Source of the DNA: Paralvinella palmiformis | Taxonomy: Eukaryota > Annelida > Polychaeta > Terebellida > Alvinellidae | DNA length: 64,000 bases | Assembly (NCBI GenBank): GCA_025642065.1 | Contig: JAODUP010000018.1 | Location: 194,501-258,500 of the forward strand | Direction of reading: 5' to 3' | Shown here: positions 62,627 to 64,000 of the stretch, piece by piece | Numbering within the stretch: the first letter of the stretch is position 1 | Layout of the letters: the number at the start of each line of letters is the position of its first letter | Made by a program: the position numbers and the translations under genes | The notes under the pieces: model-generated | Told to the model about the DNA's origin: nothing | Databases searched by the model: none | Seen by the model: the letters and a program-made list of their open reading frames with translations, nothing else

Positions 62627-62785
62627 TGCTGTTTTATGTGCACACTGTAAGCTAAGTGCTTGTGCCGAGCGACCTCCAAAGAAGTGAAAGTTGAAACACT
62701 CTTTTGGCGTAATCAGTTCAGGATTTGAACCCGGGTGCTAGACTTTGCGGCCAACCTCGCTACTAATTAACCCATGTAGAGCCCC
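62627..62785 (-). mobile_element. SINE family I body with a different tRNA-like head
   Basis: The minus-strand body (AACTTTCACTTCTTTGGAGG, TCGCTCGGCACAAG, GTGCACATAAAACAGCAAC) is family I. Its head has a B box GTTCAAATC (minus, 62722-62730) but a poor A box, unlike the family head. It is either heavily mutated or has acquired another tRNA-like head. Confidence 0.6.
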
Positions 62786-63864
62786 ACCACCGCCAACACC
62801 GACACGTTCTTCGCAAGTTTTCCCGCTACTGTGTGATAGACATGATATATTTTGTTTGATTTGGTAGTTTGATCAGTGTAACCTAAATATAGCTTCTGTA
62901 AAAATGGCTGATTGTGACAGGCCGTTTGACACTCGTGTCCAGTGTCAGGAGGCAAGCGAGAACGCAAGCGTAACTCCTCCACGTCCGGTTTTAATTTGTT
63001 CTCTCCCAATTACAGTTCGTGTTGACGAGCTCATTAACCGAATATGGCCAATTCATCAGTCGGTGAAATGAACTACGAAAACCGTTTTTATCAGCCAACA
63101 AACTCAGTGTTCAGTCAATGGTTCAGTCGGTTGATTGCTGAGGCAGAGATATCTTAGGCGAGTACGCGTTGTCAGAATCGGCCTTCACGCGGACGCCATC
63201 AGCCACGACATTTTTGAGGTGCAGCCAAATGACCAAAGATTGTTTTGGGATAAATCATACGGGGAAGCAGATACAACCCCCCCAAGAATTTGTTTTATTC
63301 CCTTATAAATTAGGATGGTAAAAAGGGAAAACAGCCGACGTTAGCAGTCAGTTACATATTATGTTTATATATGTTATATATGTTTATATGTTCTCGTAGA
63401 AGTGATGTCATCCATTGTTGGTTGACCATTTGTTTATATGTTGATGGCCAAGCTGTGTGAGTGCTCCATATATTAGTAGATAATCACTGTGAATATATAA
63501 TGTTGATAGGGAGCTTGGGCTATGTAGTGTCTGCCAATCAGCATAATATTGTTTTCTGCTTCTGTCATCCTTATTATTATTATTACTATTATTATTATTA
63601 TTATTATCATCATATTCCTCTATCGGAAACATGACAGACTTCAATATAGAGATAATAACAATGCATTACAGTTTCCAATAATATTTTTGCTTGATAAGAT
63701 GTTGTCCAGGGGATTTCCTGCTAGGAATGTTATTAACAATGTGATTAATTGTTATCATCATCATCATCATCACCATCATCATCATTATAAAACAAGCATT
63801 TCTTGTTATCTCCGGCTTTGCATCTACTCATTTAAATGTGTTAATGCCAGGTCACCGCCAGCGA

Positions 63865-63865
<1 letters not shown>

Positions 63866-63939
<74 letters not shown>

Positions 63940-63951
63940 ATATATATATAT

Positions 63952-63993
<42 letters not shown>
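63866..63993. repeat. (CA)n(AT)n(GA)n at window end
   Basis: CA about 70 nt, AT about 15 nt, GA about 38 nt. ATT and ATC triplet runs lie just upstream (63573-63610, 63752-63787). Confidence 0.97.
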
Positions 63994-63994
<1 letters not shown>

Positions 63995-64000
63995 AAAATT

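Noticed and set aside
1..64000. CRISPR arrays, prokaryotic operons, phage or insertion sequences
   Set aside because: No spaced direct-repeat array or packed genes exist; splice sites, SINEs and a microRNA show an animal genome.

Overview
This is a eukaryotic, almost entirely non-coding window from an invertebrate animal, most likely a lophotrochozoan (mollusc-like) genome. The evidence is AT-rich DNA packed with long (AT)n, (CA)n and (GA)n microsatellites, tRNA-derived SINE copies, GT-AG splice sites, no operon-like gene packing, and a microRNA hairpin whose 3p arm has the protostome miR-8 sequence rather than the vertebrate miR-200/429 form. The phylum is inference; the animal assignment is firm.

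The best-supported gene is mir-8 on the + strand (precursor about 22653-22738). Both mature arms, the apical UGUG and the downstream CNNC processing motif are readable. A CpG-dense stretch with a YY1-like and ETS-like cluster (20700-21170) lies about 1.5-2 kb upstream and is a candidate promoter.

The second gene is protein-coding on the + strand and only its 5' part is present. A probable first coding exon ends at 27652 with a GTAAGT donor, and a clear internal exon lies at 58584-58749, leaving a putative intron of about 31 kb. The peptide is very basic and then runs into an LEQAKKYFGVPYAKKYW segment that resembles the start of an NlpC/P60-type papain-like fold. The rest of the gene, with any catalytic Cys and His, would lie beyond the window. 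Further weaker exon candidates (1883-1925, 6766-6816, 8803-8870, 23849-23921, 25614-25764) are listed with low confidence.

Repeats: one tRNA-headed SINE family (called family I here) has nine full, truncated or decayed copies between 35.6 and 62.8 kb. A second tRNA-headed family (II) with a distinct 3' end ending in (ACTC)n has one clear and one probable copy. Neither was seen in the first 35 kb, which includes mir-8. Between these features the DNA alternates between AT-rich stretches with microsatellites and unique CpG-dense patches (for example 6150-7700, 36120-37220, 44390-45780, 49060-49720, 56480-57230, 60780-62300) that look like regulatory sequence. Most long open frames fall in those patches or in microsatellites and are not believable genes.
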